The notes under the pieces: model-generated | Told to the model about the DNA's origin: nothing | Database searches by the model: none | What the model saw: the letters and a program-made list of their open reading frames with translations, nothing else | In this document: positions 1-9,539 of the stretch, one piece after another | How positions within the stretch are numbered: position 1 is the first letter of the stretch | Layout: each line of letters opens with the position of its first letter | Origin: Dissophora ornata | Taxonomy: Eukaryota > Mortierellomycota > Mortierellomycetes > Mortierellales > Mortierellaceae | DNA length: 19,028 nt | Direction: 5' to 3' | Assembly (NCBI GenBank): GCA_025201705.1 | Contig: MU617212.1 | Span: 1-19,028 of the forward strand | Program-made: the position numbers and the translations under genes

Positions 1-1975
1 AAAAAAAAGGGTGACACATGGCCCAGACACGTCGACACTACGGGTGACCAAAGGGAAGCCAAGAACACGAACTGTGCTCGAAAAATTGCCACGAGGGAAG
101 TGTCTTTGTTTTGTTTTGTTCTCACCCTGCCACTCAATTGACTCGGTGATCGATGCACTGGCAGGCGCGGCGGATTAGCAAACCAAATCCTGCAAAAGAG
201 GGGGGACATGTGCTTCTTCTGCCAGATGCGCCTGAGTGATCCTATCAACGTGGTGTCAGCCCATTGCCCTCTGTCAAAAAAACAAGCGAGGGTGAGCATC
301 CCCATGGCCACTCTCCTGATCGGTCATTGGAAGCAACGCAATGGTGATTGGTACAGCGAATGCGCAATGGCGAATACGCAATGCCCCCCGTTGCCAAGTG
401 AAAAAAAAAATGTTGGTTGGCGGCGTCTGACAAATCACCCAGGAGCGCTGCGTCGCCTTTTTCCTTTCTTGCTCCGCAATAACTCTCCATTCCACGTCCC
501 TGCGCACCTCCCGCACGTTGCTCTCGGGTTTTGTTTGTGTTTTTGTTTTTTTTGCCCCCTGGATTCTGCGCGCATCCAGCCGTACTATCGCTCTTTGCGG
601 GAGTACAAAATTGGTTTATCTTTTGTGTCCTGTCTTTGCAATTGATCAATTACAAATACAAACGAGATAAAGAAATATGGGCCATGCAGTAAGTGTTTGC
701 CCAGACAGACTAAGAACATAGCAAATGGAGGCACAGTGGCGAGATTTGTCTGCCTGCGGATCCAGCGATTTTATGCAGACGTCTTTCCTCGTTTTCGATT
801 TTTGGTGAACGCGTGACCTTATTCCTGTCGTCAACAATCGGTGCATTCACAGCCCGGTCTCTCAAAAAAAACAGGGGCGGCACCGGAAACATTTTTTCCA
901 ATCCGACCCGGCTCGAAGGACAAAAAGACAAATGAGGAAATATTGCGAGAACTGAAGTTTCACAGCCCTCATGCTCTGTTGTCAATAATGGATGGTCTAG
1001 ACGCTTTCTGTTGTCACAATTGACAGTGCATTGAGGACGTACAACAGCCATGATGCCAAGACAATCTCGTCTCGGGCGATAAACGTGTTCTTGGCCGGGG
1101 GAACAACACCGACTACAACACCATATGTGATGCTCCTAGAATTAATCGGGTTTATCTGAACGGACCACATGGCCGAGCGGGAGGACGGTCCGCTCTCCTA
1201 GATAACACCGCCGTCTGTCTATAAAAAAAACGTCTTCGTGGGAGAGCTGGTCGAGATCCATTCCTTCCCCTGGTATTTTCCTGATCGTCCTTATCGTCGT
1301 CAACGCGGACGGTAAGGGGGATGGGTCGATGTTGGAAAACAGGAGAGCCCCAAAAGGGCTCGGCGATAACATGCTATCGACGTAGATAATAGTAGCGTGG
1401 GCCATTAACGCGTTGGGACCTTGATACACAGCAGTTTACATATTATTACAATCAGCAAGAAAAGGCAGACAATAGAGCAAGCTTTTTGTTTTGTTATATT
1501 TGATATTTATTCAGCAGCTTCATGGCTGTACAGAGTTGAACTGACGGTACAAAGAAAGAACTAACTACAGTAGAGGATCTCCGTTGTGGTTGGAGGAGGG
1601 GGGGTATGTAGAAAAAAGGATGCAAATTCCGCAATCCATTCGGGGGCTTTTTTGTTATTTTTTTTTTTTTGTTTTCTTAACGAGAGTGCGAAAACAAAAG
1701 ACAAAAAAAAGCGAAAAAAAAATCTGATGAGGTTTGGGAACGAAAGAGACAGTAAAGGTTTGTCAACTTCATTTCACCTTCCCATAGAGAGCGTTGCTCG
1801 TTCGAACAAAAGAGGCGGAGGAGTTCTCTCGCGTTGGGTTTTTGTCGAGTGCGAGGTTGGCAGCAAACGCTTCTTGTCGGAGAGAGGGCGGTGTTGAGAA
1901 AAAAAAGCGGGATAAGCAAATTTTTTTTGGTGTTGGGTAAATAGAATTTAAAAACGGGAGAAGGGGTCCAGTTGA
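1..1975. other. Intergenic DNA, no recognisable gene
   Basis: I see no protein family in either strand here. The open frames are short (longest ATG frame 208-645, plus, 145 codons), low in recognisable motifs, and rich in homopolymer-encoded residues, so I treat them as chance. The stretch contains many A/T runs and a T-rich pentamer tract near 107-121. A plus-strand CTATAAAAAAAA at 1219-1230 resembles a TATA box but no gene follows it. The last few hundred bases before 1975 must include the 3' untranslated region of the receiver gene on the minus strand; no clear AATAAA was found for it. Confidence 0.6.
356..383. repeat. 14-bp tandem duplication
   Basis: Two adjacent copies of GCGAATRCGCAATG (356-369 and 370-383) differ at one base. 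A partial related string (GCAACGCAATGG) lies just upstream near 333. It is too short to assign a function and is probably replication slippage. Confidence 0.7.
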
Positions 1976-2626
1976 TCATCCGGTAGGAAAGGCCTTCATG
2001 GCCTCCTCGATAGCCATGCGCAACTTGGGGATGGCAATGGGCTTGGAGACACAGTCAGCCATGCCGACCTTGCGGTAGAGCTCGCGCTGCTCCTCGGCAT
2101 CGGAGGTGGTGACGGCAATGATTGGCACAGTCTTGTTCTGCTCCAGGATCGAGTGCTCAGTGTGCGAGTTGTTGCTGCGGATCGCAGTCGTGGTCTCCAC
2201 ACCCGAGAGCACGGGCATGTCGATATCCATGAGGATCAAGTCGAACTCGTCTTTGGTGAGCTGATCAAGGGCAGAGAGGCCCGAGTTCTGGACGGAGGTG
2301 AGCTGGATAGTGTCAGCAAAGTGCTTGCTGAGAAGACGCGAGAGGATTGACAGGTTGATGGCGTTATCGTCGATGATCATGACTTTGATCTTGCGCTGCT
2401 GGTGCTGGCTCTCGTGGTCGTCAAAGTCGTCGCCGTTGATGCTCTCCATGCTCATAGCGGGCGAAGGAGGCGAGCTTGGGGGCTCGATAGTGGAGAGGGA
2501 GGGCGAGGAAGACATGCTGGTGATGGCTTTGTTAAAGTAGGTGGAGGCGGACTTTGGCAGTGGCTGTTCCGGATGGAAGCTAGTTGGAGTTGTTGAGCAC
2601 ATAGTACGGAGGAGGGAACAAAGCAT
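1976..2626 (-). CDS. Stand-alone response-regulator receiver protein
   Basis: Predicted 216-residue intronless protein ending in a CheY-like receiver domain (about residues 79-213). Visible receiver residues are the acidic pair D86-D87 (IIDDN), phospho-acceptor D134 in LMDIDMP, the conserved Thr at 173/174 (AVTTSD) and Lys195 (SKPI), so it should accept phosphate from a hybrid histidine kinase/HPt phosphorelay. Residues 1-78 are Ser/Pro-rich and probably disordered, with several SP sites. There is no DNA-binding, HPt or kinase output domain, which resembles fungal single-receiver regulators such as the Srr1 type; it could relay to a MAPK kinase kinase or act as a phosphate sink. The open frame extends upstream to 2854, but only from a TTG. 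The first ATG is at 2626 in good context (A at -3), and no upstream ATG lies between 2627 and about 2870. Family call sure; pathway not. Confidence 0.9.
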   Translation of the reverse strand: MLCSLLRTMCSTTPTSFHPEQPLPKSASTYFNKAITSMSSSPSLSTIEPPSSPPSPAMSMESINGDDFDDHESQHQQRKIKVMIIDDNAINLSILSRLLSKHFADTIQLTSVQNSGLSALDQLTKDEFDLILMDIDMPVLSGVETTTAIRSNNSHTEHSILEQNKTVPIIAVTTSDAEEQRELYRKVGMADCVSKPIAIPKLRMAIEEAMKAFPTG

Positions 2627-2682
2627 GGTTGGGTTGCGTTGTAGTAGGTGCTGTCGCGAAAGGTGCCTGGGAGGGATGGTGG

Positions 2683-2690
2683 TTTTATAG
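2683..2690 (-). promoter_or_regulatory. Proximal TATA box of receiver gene
   Basis: CTATAAAA on the minus strand, 57 nt before the start codon at 2626. This fits a transcription start about 25-30 nt before the ATG and supports the 216-residue start over the upstream extension. Confidence 0.55.
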
Positions 2691-2889
2691 ATTTTTCGGG
2701 AGTGGGGAGAGAGGTGGAGGCGCGAGTGGTTCTTTGAGGAGCGAATGATGGGCAGTGAGAAGTGTGGACGATAAGAGACGCTGGGCTGCGACGTGGTTTT
2801 TAGCTGCGCGTTACGGGGGTGTATCGAGAGAGAAGTTGGTTGTAGGGCTGGCAAGAAAGGAGGAGGAAAATGGAGGTGGGAGGAACCCT

Positions 2890-2900
2890 CCTTTTATACG
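2890..2900 (-). promoter_or_regulatory. Distal TATA box of receiver gene
   Basis: CGTATAAAAGG on the minus strand is the better match to a fungal TATA element. Use of this site would give a leader of about 240 nt, free of upstream ATGs. It and the proximal box may be alternative promoters. Confidence 0.5.
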
Positions 2901-2925
2901 GCCAGCAACAGCGCAACAGCGGTGT

Positions 2926-3022
2926 GCGACTGAATAGGCGTAACTCAATTGCCCCCGCGGAATTTATTATTCCGTCCGCAGCGTTTGTGCTGCGTCGACA
3001 CTGAATTGCGACTGAATAGGCG
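2926..3022. repeat. Pair of 15-bp direct repeats upstream of receiver gene
   Basis: GCGACTGAATAGGCG occurs identically at 2926-2940 and 3008-3022, 82 bp apart. Sequence after each copy is also loosely similar (TAA.C.A.TGC...GC.GAA), suggesting a diverged duplication. The first half (GCGACTGA) recurs at 3057-3064. The copies lie 26-36 bp and about 110 bp upstream of the distal TATA box, where activator sites would be expected. Confidence 0.75.
2958..2974. promoter_or_regulatory. Palindromic CGG-N11-CCG element
   Basis: CGGAAT-TTATT-ATTCCG is an inverted repeat with 6-bp arms. Its outer triplets are CGG and CCG separated by 11 bases, the spacing bound by Gal4-type Zn(II)2Cys6 regulators. It lies between the two 15-bp direct repeats, upstream of the receiver gene's distal TATA box. 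Chance occurrence is possible. Confidence 0.3.
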
Positions 3023-3111
3023 CATAAACGACTGCGTCCGCCGAAAAAGGATATTCGCGACTGACTTGATTTTAGCTTTACAATACCCGCTGCTATACGG
3101 CGCAGAGGTCC

Positions 3112-3172
3112 CTCAGTTGACGCCGCGCCGCCGCTCAGTTGACGCACTCTGCCGTCCATCCTCGATTGACGA
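3112..3172 (+). promoter_or_regulatory. Cluster of TTGACG motifs
   Basis: CTCAGTTGACGC is present at 3112-3123 and 3134-3145, and the variant CTCGATTGACGA at 3161-3172. Each contains TGACG, the half-site of CREB/ATF-type bZIP factors. They sit about 210-280 bp upstream of the distal TATA box of the receiver gene. That they act as stress-response sites is inference. Confidence 0.4.
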
Positions 3173-3492
3173 GCGCTCAGTCCTCTCTCCCAGCCCCTCT
3201 CGTCCCGCCTGCCTTTCGCCCCCCCCCCGCCTCTGTCCCATTCCCATTCCTGCCACGTCGCTGCTGCGGCAAACAACAGACACCTCGCATCTTCTACACG
3301 CTTCCGCTGTCCTCGCTTATCGCCACGGTTGGTTTACTTCCTCAGGGTGCACGGTGCTCAGGAAGCAAAAAGTCGAACAGAGCAGCCTCTCAACCGCCAT
3401 GTTTCGACTACTGCAGTGTCAAGGATGCGACTTTGAACCCGTGTCCATGCACTACGGCAATACGTGTTTGCCTAGACGCAAGTTTCCTCCTC

Positions 3493-3533
3493 GGCACAAA
3501 CAATCGAAGGCTGGGCACAAACAATCGACGGCT
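3493..3533 (+). repeat. Two 21-bp tandem units
   Basis: GGCACAAACAATCGAAGGCT at 3493 and GGCACAAACAATCGACGGCT at 3514 form a 21-bp-period tandem pair with one mismatch in the shared 20 bases. The period is a multiple of three, so it keeps the long plus-strand open frame here open. Confidence 0.8.
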
Positions 3534-6020
3534 ATGGCTGGGCCAAACGACAAAAAAAAAATTCTTTTTTCACTCAAATTAACCCCCCTTGTGTTCTTGG
3601 CTCTTTTTTTTTATCTTGGGTCGACTATAATTTCTCTCCATCGGCTCCACTGTGCTTTTTCTTCCGTGTTCTACTCTTCGCCGCAAATAAAATGGGCTGC
3701 GGCCAAGAAATGCGATCGAGGATGGAAATATCCCCCTCCCCACACTAATCAGCGACAAATATAGCAACAATTCACACAAATCAATTGAAGTCTTTCCTGA
3801 AAACGTGTCGCCTCGTGCTCAAATCCCTGTCGAGATTCATATTCTATATTTTTGTCTCTTTCTTCGGCTGTGGGACTTTTTGGACCCGACAATTGCACGG
3901 CGGCACATCATCTGCGTACTTCGCCATATCAAGTCAGAGAGCACAAAATCATTGATTGCCCTAACCAGCACTCGACAATTGTTATTTATATATCTTTCCC
4001 CACTGTACGGTGCGCCCTGCAGCGCCATTACTCCTAGTACGAACAAACCGACATCAGTGGCGAACGCAGGATCTAGACTGAGCCAGCATCTCTGTTTATT
4101 TTGCCTCCTGTTTTTTAACTGAATGTGCAACAAACTCTTAATTGCAAATGAGGTGTAAATGACTGCAACAGACGAGAGAGATGAGCAAATGAAAGCGACA
4201 CACAACAACAGGTCTGTGGTGCGCTCAGATTTTTTTTCCCTTTTTCTTTCCTTTCTTTCTTTCTTGTTTTTTTTTTTCTTTTTGAAAACATCAACAGTTC
4301 TGTAAATAGCAACAGGGATGTGTTTATCGTAGGCAATATGCAGGCGGTAAAGAAATGAAAAGAAAGAAAAAAAAGAATCCCAAGGTGTTGCAGCCGAAAC
4401 CTGTTTTGAGATAAGTCAAACTCGAAGCACACGCCTTTTGCCCTGTGTGTGTGTCTCGACTGCATTCAAAACACGCATCGTCTCCTGACTTCCGGGCCTA
4501 TGTCCCTTTCATTAACAGCACGACCTCTACTTCATTTGGCGTCAGGCCGTCTACTTGTGAGCTGCATGCATATCGGAGTGAGAGGGAAAAGCAAATATGA
4601 GCCATATAGGTGGCAAGGTCTGCAGAGTGCAAGCAAGGAGTGTGTAGGCGATAAGGTATGTACGCGCATTGCTGCCCTACTGGTAGCGTGACAACTACGA
4701 AAGAGAGAGAGGAGAGCGAAAGTAGAGAGAAAATCAAATGCGGCATTATCGATGGCGAGTGTTCCTTCCTCGTGGCTCTGACGCGTGCTCTGCATCTGTC
4801 GCTGTCTATGTGTCTGTCCGAGTTTAAATTGCCATCACCCCTTACCCTACCCCGAGTTTTTTTTTTTTTTCGGAAAGGCACACAGCGTGAGACGACGAGG
4901 GTCAAAGATGACGAGCATTGTCTGTCTCTCGGTGCGGCGTTCAATTGCCTCGGCTGGCGCCAACACAAGCACGAACCTTGTTCACTACAACCTGCTGCTT
5001 TCCTTTTATGGTGCGTACGATAACTCTAACGCAAAGAAACGCTCTGACATATGCACGCACATCCATCTTCCGTCTTGCAGGGTGCGCCATTGGCCCCGTC
5101 TGGAATTCGTCTGCTCCAGTGGAAGACTCTGGACATATCACCGAAACATATCTGTGTCGCATACTCGGACACGGCCACTCAGCATCGCGGCGAATTACAC
5201 GAGGGCCTCTGACAATTGGACGATTGGGGATGGGACCTGCTTTGGCACAGCCAATGCTTTATCGAGTCATCTAATCAGTTTTAAGAAAATGATCTAGCCC
5301 TTTGATCTGGAGAGAGGTGCACTGAGTACAATGGGAACCGTTAAGAGGATATGCTCTGCGTTTACTTACAAAGATAGCCGTCGAGATCATTAGCAGCGGC
5401 AATGGGGCGGCTCTGCCAAGAATAAGGGTGGGATCTGTCCTTTGAAAGAGAACGCAGCTGAGACAGCCTGGAAAACATGGAAGGCCTAGGTTGTGGGACG
5501 GAAAGACAAGCCATCTGACACCTGACATCTTCGAAACTGCGTTGCTAGTCTATCAGAAGATAACAAGAGGCTCGACTTGCGCTGTACTTGGTGTGCGTGG
5601 TCCGCTCAACCGGCCTGATTTCTCCGATCGGCAACTAGAGAGACCGAGCTCCTGTGACACGCGACAGGAAAAGAAAAAAAAACGGCGAGAAAACGCAACA
5701 TAAACGATACAGCACACCTCCATAGGCTACAGACCATTGATCATTCAATCTAGCACGAGAGCCGCACTCAACCATCCTGATGTGCCATGGGCGATTGAAC
5801 CATTGGCAAAGATTAACGATTACTTGGCTGCTCACCAGTATGGTTTGCATGAATTCTAGACAACAACACGCACAAAAAAAAAAGATGATCTAATTTGCAC
5901 TTGCACCAATCCTTACATTGGGTTGCATGTATAGAAGAGCATCCCTCTTTGTTTCCTCTGCTATCCACAATGCAGTATTTAAAAAAACGTACAACATGAT
6001 CAGCTCACAACACTTGCAAT

Positions 6021-6023
<3 letters not shown>

Positions 6024-6052
<29 letters not shown>

Positions 6053-6073
6053 GTGTTTTGTGTTTTGTGTTTT
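6024..6073 (+). repeat. Poly-T tract followed by GTGTTTT repeats
   Basis: An uninterrupted run of 29 T (6024-6052) is followed by three GTGTTTT heptamers (6053-6073). It is simple-sequence DNA, likely to be length-variable. On the minus strand it would be a long A-tract, which could be a nucleosome-depleting element or the relic of a retroposed poly(A) tail; nothing adjacent supports the latter. Confidence 0.9.
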
Positions 6074-8405
6074 TGTTATCTTTCTATAACTACTTGCCAA
6101 CAGCTGCTTTGTTAGATGTATTATTTTGATCTATTGCACATGTTCTGCCCATTTCGCCCCGTCACTCCCCTGTATCCTCCTCTGTAGACTCTATACTACA
6201 CAAACATATTCTTTGTTGTTTCTCGGGTTTCTGTTCTGGAGCTCACCCTGCTGGTGTATTTTTTCTCTTCCCTTCTTTCCTATTGTTGCTATTGTTGTTG
6301 TTATTTGACATCCCTCGCCACTCCTTTTTTTTCTGCTGCTTGGAACAACGCAAGTTCATGCAGACATGATCGTTGAGAGCGCTCGGATGAGACACACAGA
6401 CAGCAAAAAAAAAAGTGGGTAATGTGATCAATAGGGCGAAGAGCTATGCCTGACTCCTGAACAGAGAAAGAGAAGCAGGAGTAAGGAGGCTCCAATTGAT
6501 GAGAGCGACGATCAGCTCATTTCTTGTTCTGTGAATGGCCTAGATAGGAAGTAATAAATAAATTACGAGCCCTTGGGTCGTATTGAAAGCTCCGTGAGGT
6601 TTTATCCGATCGTCAATTGACAGACGATTGGTCGTTTGTGTGTCTAGGACAGAATTAGCAAGGGAAAAACGAACGCGTTTCCTGTTTTCTCGACGTGGCG
6701 GATGGCTAAAAGGCTAAACAACAACCATAGTCTAGACTATAGTAAAACAAGCGATGTTTGTACCCTCCCCCCTAGTTTCGCATCGGGAGAAAAAGGATGT
6801 AACATCCCAATAGTCTTGCGCCAGTCATGTAGAGTACTGTGTCACCCCTTCCGCCCGGAGTAGGGTTCCCACCGCATTTGATCTACTGTACTTCTCATCA
6901 CAATACCTGCATCGACTCTCTCACGGACGCTCTCTTTGTGGGTCCTCTCCTCATCCGTATCCCCCTTGCTCTCGTTTCGTATTCGCTTGTTTTTTTTACC
7001 CTCTATGTATTTTATGCGCTGTCTCCGCACCATGACCTGCAAGCAGGTCACAGCCGAAGTAACCCGGGCCATTTTATTAAGTGATCGACTTGGGCTTGAG
7101 TTTCGGCTGTGGAGATAAACTACTGCGTAATTACGAGAATTGCATAGGGACCTTGTCCGTCAGATGGCGAGCCGTAACAAGGTAGTCTCCTATCTAATAT
7201 CCAAAAAAAAGCCAGGGGACAAGTTCTATTCTTGAGAGTAGCAGCAACGTCAAGAGGCACCCAGGCCGTTTGTGCAGGGTCGCGCATACCCCAAGTGGTA
7301 TTGTGCGTTGTAGGAGCAAGACGATTAGGACAAGGGACGAAAAGGAGAGAAGCGAGAACCACAGAATCCAAATTTCGCTGAACAGTTATAGGATGAAGCG
7401 ATAAGCGAGAGAACGCACACACGCACCACAGAGGGTAGAAAGAAAAGGAGTGGAGGGGCAACTGACGGTTGTTGATGGGGCATGTGCTCGTCAGTTGGGA
7501 GGCAAATGAGGTATCGTTCTGTGATCTACCGATGACTCTTTGTTAGGCTCCACACGGACCAGGCTGGTTTTCCCCAAGTGGTGTTAGTCAGTCCGTATAT
7601 ACAGTTTTTGTGATGGGAGAATTGACATCCTAGTCTACTGTACTGTACATGTGCACTGTACAAAAAAAACGAGCAACGGATGTTCTTGATATTTAAACAC
7701 AGACAATGTGTGGATGCACAGAAAAGCGCTCGCCGGGAAAACGATCGGTCGGGTTTATCAGGACCCACTTTCTGAATCCGAATCTTATTCTAGTTTGAAG
7801 GGTAGCAGCAACGTGGCGCGAATTCCTAACTGGGAAGCGGAGGCCCCGACGCTGGACTGTCCAGTTTTGGGAAATCACGCACGGAAGCACGGGGGGGGTC
7901 TGCGCATTGTGATATGAATCATCGTCGTCATTGTCACCGCTTTGTTTTTCTTTCTCTCTAGTCCGTGTTTGCGGCAGACAACACGGTGTTTGACCAACGG
8001 ATGGTCAAACGAGCTTGGGCTGTCTGTGTCTGGATGCGCAGCAAAGACAAGTAGAACAATGGATAATAATGCCATTTAATTTGCCTCGTATCAATTAATA
8101 ATTGCGAACTCGTCCGTCCGGCGAGCAATTAGAAATCGCCGGTGAAATGCGCCACCCGATCACCCGATGGCGTTTTTTTTTTGCTTTCTCACGCGTCGCT
8201 TCCACAGCCTCTTGGTGAACCATTTTGCCGTCTGCTGCGAAGCGCGGCGGCTGACAAACCGTGGGCTAGAGAAAAAAAAGAGACGTGACTCGCCCCCTTT
8301 CGCGTCCCAATGCATTTCAAATCACTTCCCTGATTGACCATTCACAGCTTCCTAGGGATCCATCTCCCTCATTCCACACCTCGCCTTCTTTTCTTTTCAT
8401 GGCCG

Positions 8406-8411
8406 TTTATT
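8406..8411 (-). terminator. Poly(A) signal of the CAP gene
   Basis: AATAAA on the minus strand (TTTATT on plus), 148 nt beyond the CAP gene stop codon. It is the first canonical hexamer downstream of that gene. Confidence 0.5.
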
Positions 8412-8558
8412 GCCTAATGCTACGAGGGGTTTGAAATATCCGACATATGCTACTTGAGAATCCAGCAAAAAACAGGACCAGCTCTTTTTCGCGATGTAGG
8501 CAGCAACAACTGTCCAACATTCTTCTGACCCCAGCAGGACTTTTCTTCTCATGTCCCT

Positions 8559-9323
8559 CTACTTTGCCTTGATGGGCAAGACGTTCTCCTTAAAGTAAAC
8601 GTTGTTGCCGCCAACAATGTTGCCTGGGGGATCGTACTCGCAAATGTAGATGTACCAGTTGGAGCCAGGGCAGAACTTCTTGGCGCAGCCGACGGTCTTG
8701 GTGCTCTTCCAGACCACCTGCGTGAAATGACCAGTCTGGCCCGAGAAACCAGGTTTGCTGTACTTGTAGTCCTTGACTTCGTTGTACCAGGCGTTGATCG
8801 CGGACTTGAAATTCGGGTAGCCAGCGGCGAGGTTCTCTCCGTGCTGTTGTGGAAAAAAGTCATCAAAACATGTGGTTGGAAGTCAGTGACAACTGTTCAA
8901 TATTGACCTGGAAGCAATCCGAGCCACCGTGGATTGACAAAGGCGCGAAGAAACCAAGACAAACTGGGGACTTACAGGTCCAGCGCTGTGCTCAAACTTG
9001 CACTGTTGAAGCCACTTTTGACCATAGGTGGCCGACTTGCTGTTCCAGGTCAGAGGTGGGGCCTGGTGAAGAGCGCGGTACTTGTTGTGGGTGTCCAAGA
9101 TCGTCTGCTGTTCGTGGGTCAGTGTGACATTGGCCGTCTTGACAGCGCGGCGCTCCAAGGTCACCATGTTGGCCTCTACCTCAGGAGCCTCGGTTTGCTC
9201 CGAGTAGCCCCAATGCTCGAGATCAGCAGGGGAGATGGCCCGAGGCTCAGTTGAGACCTGGGCCTTGGTCGAGACAGCCAAGATGGCAACGCTTGCCAGG
9301 AGAAGGGTGGTGAACTTGACCAT
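8559..9323 (-). CDS. Secreted CAP-superfamily (PR-1/Pry-like) protein
   Basis: Two exons, 8976-9323 and 8559-8843, with a 132-nt GTAAGT...CAG intron, encode 210 residues. Residues 1-22 are a signal peptide; RR at 58-59 (LERRAV) is a likely Kex2-type cleavage site ending a short propeptide. The CAP domain spans about 72-205 and shows HNKYR (79-83), HGENLAAG (117-124, right at the splice junction), GHFTQVVWKST (154-164) and YICEYDPPGN. The CAP cavity tetrad is present as H112, E119, E138 and H155 by comparison with GAPR-1. Four cysteines (108, 169, 174, 184) and an N-glycosylation site at N65 fit secretion. Yeast Pry proteins of this family bind sterols and fatty acids outside the cell; a similar role or action on a host or competitor is possible but not shown. 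The ATG has A at -3 and G at +4. Confidence 0.93.
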
Positions 9324-9510
9324 GATTGTTATGTGTCGGAAATATTTGATTGGTGGTGAGGGTAAGGGCTATGTGGGCACTATTAAAGTGTATCGTGAAG
9401 TTTGGATATAAGAAGTTGACTGTTGTCGGCGCTGACAAGCGTGTGGTGGTCGTAACAAATAAAGAAGGTGGAGTGACAAGGTTCTTCTCTGTTCTGTGGG
9501 GCGTTGCGGC

Positions 9511-9520
9511 CTTTTATACT
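9511..9520 (-). promoter_or_regulatory. TATA box of the CAP gene
   Basis: AGTATAAAAG on the minus strand, 188 nt before the CAP start codon. It is a strong TATA match and would give a leader of about 150-160 nt. Confidence 0.5.
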
Positions 9521-9539
9521 CTCATTCCTCTTCTGTAAT

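Larger units (their letters stand above)
2901..8405. other. Long stretch without a recognisable gene
   Basis: About 5.5 kb between the receiver gene's distal promoter and the 3' end of the CAP gene shows no known protein family. The part nearest the receiver gene (2901-3250) is promoter-like: repeats, TTGACG motifs and a C/T-rich tract at about 3178-3250. From 2949 to 3764 the plus strand has a stop-free frame of 271 codons, but it opens with TTG, its first good ATG is near 3400, and pyrimidine richness depletes stops; I do not call it a gene. The rest has many A8-A10 and T8-T12 tracts, pyrimidine-rich runs (4230-4282, 6024-6073), and short open frames on both strands with no motifs. Non-coding transcripts or fast-evolving, intron-rich genes could be hidden here. 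Confidence 0.5.

Noticed and set aside
1170..1180. TGGCCGAGCGG, a perfect-looking tRNA A box (Leu/Ser type)
   Set aside because: No acceptable B box (only GGTCGAGATCC at about 1248) and no 3' acceptor strand complementary to the 5' end; it does not fold as a tRNA.
1142..1429. 95-codon minus-strand frame that looks protein-like
   Set aside because: It begins at GTG, has no recognisable family, and frames of this length are common by chance here.
1976..2854. 292-residue version of the receiver protein
   Set aside because: The upstream start is a TTG, the extra 76 residues look like translated leader, and the first ATG at 2626 has a good context and a TATA box 57 nt before it.
6727..6740. Perfect 14-bp palindrome ATAGTCTAGACTAT
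   Set aside because: About one such palindrome is expected in 19 kb, and there is no gene or promoter context.
7173..7184. CGTAACAAGGTA, identical to the conserved 3' end of small-subunit rRNA
   Set aside because: Only 12 bases match and the flanks do not resemble rRNA, so it is a chance match.
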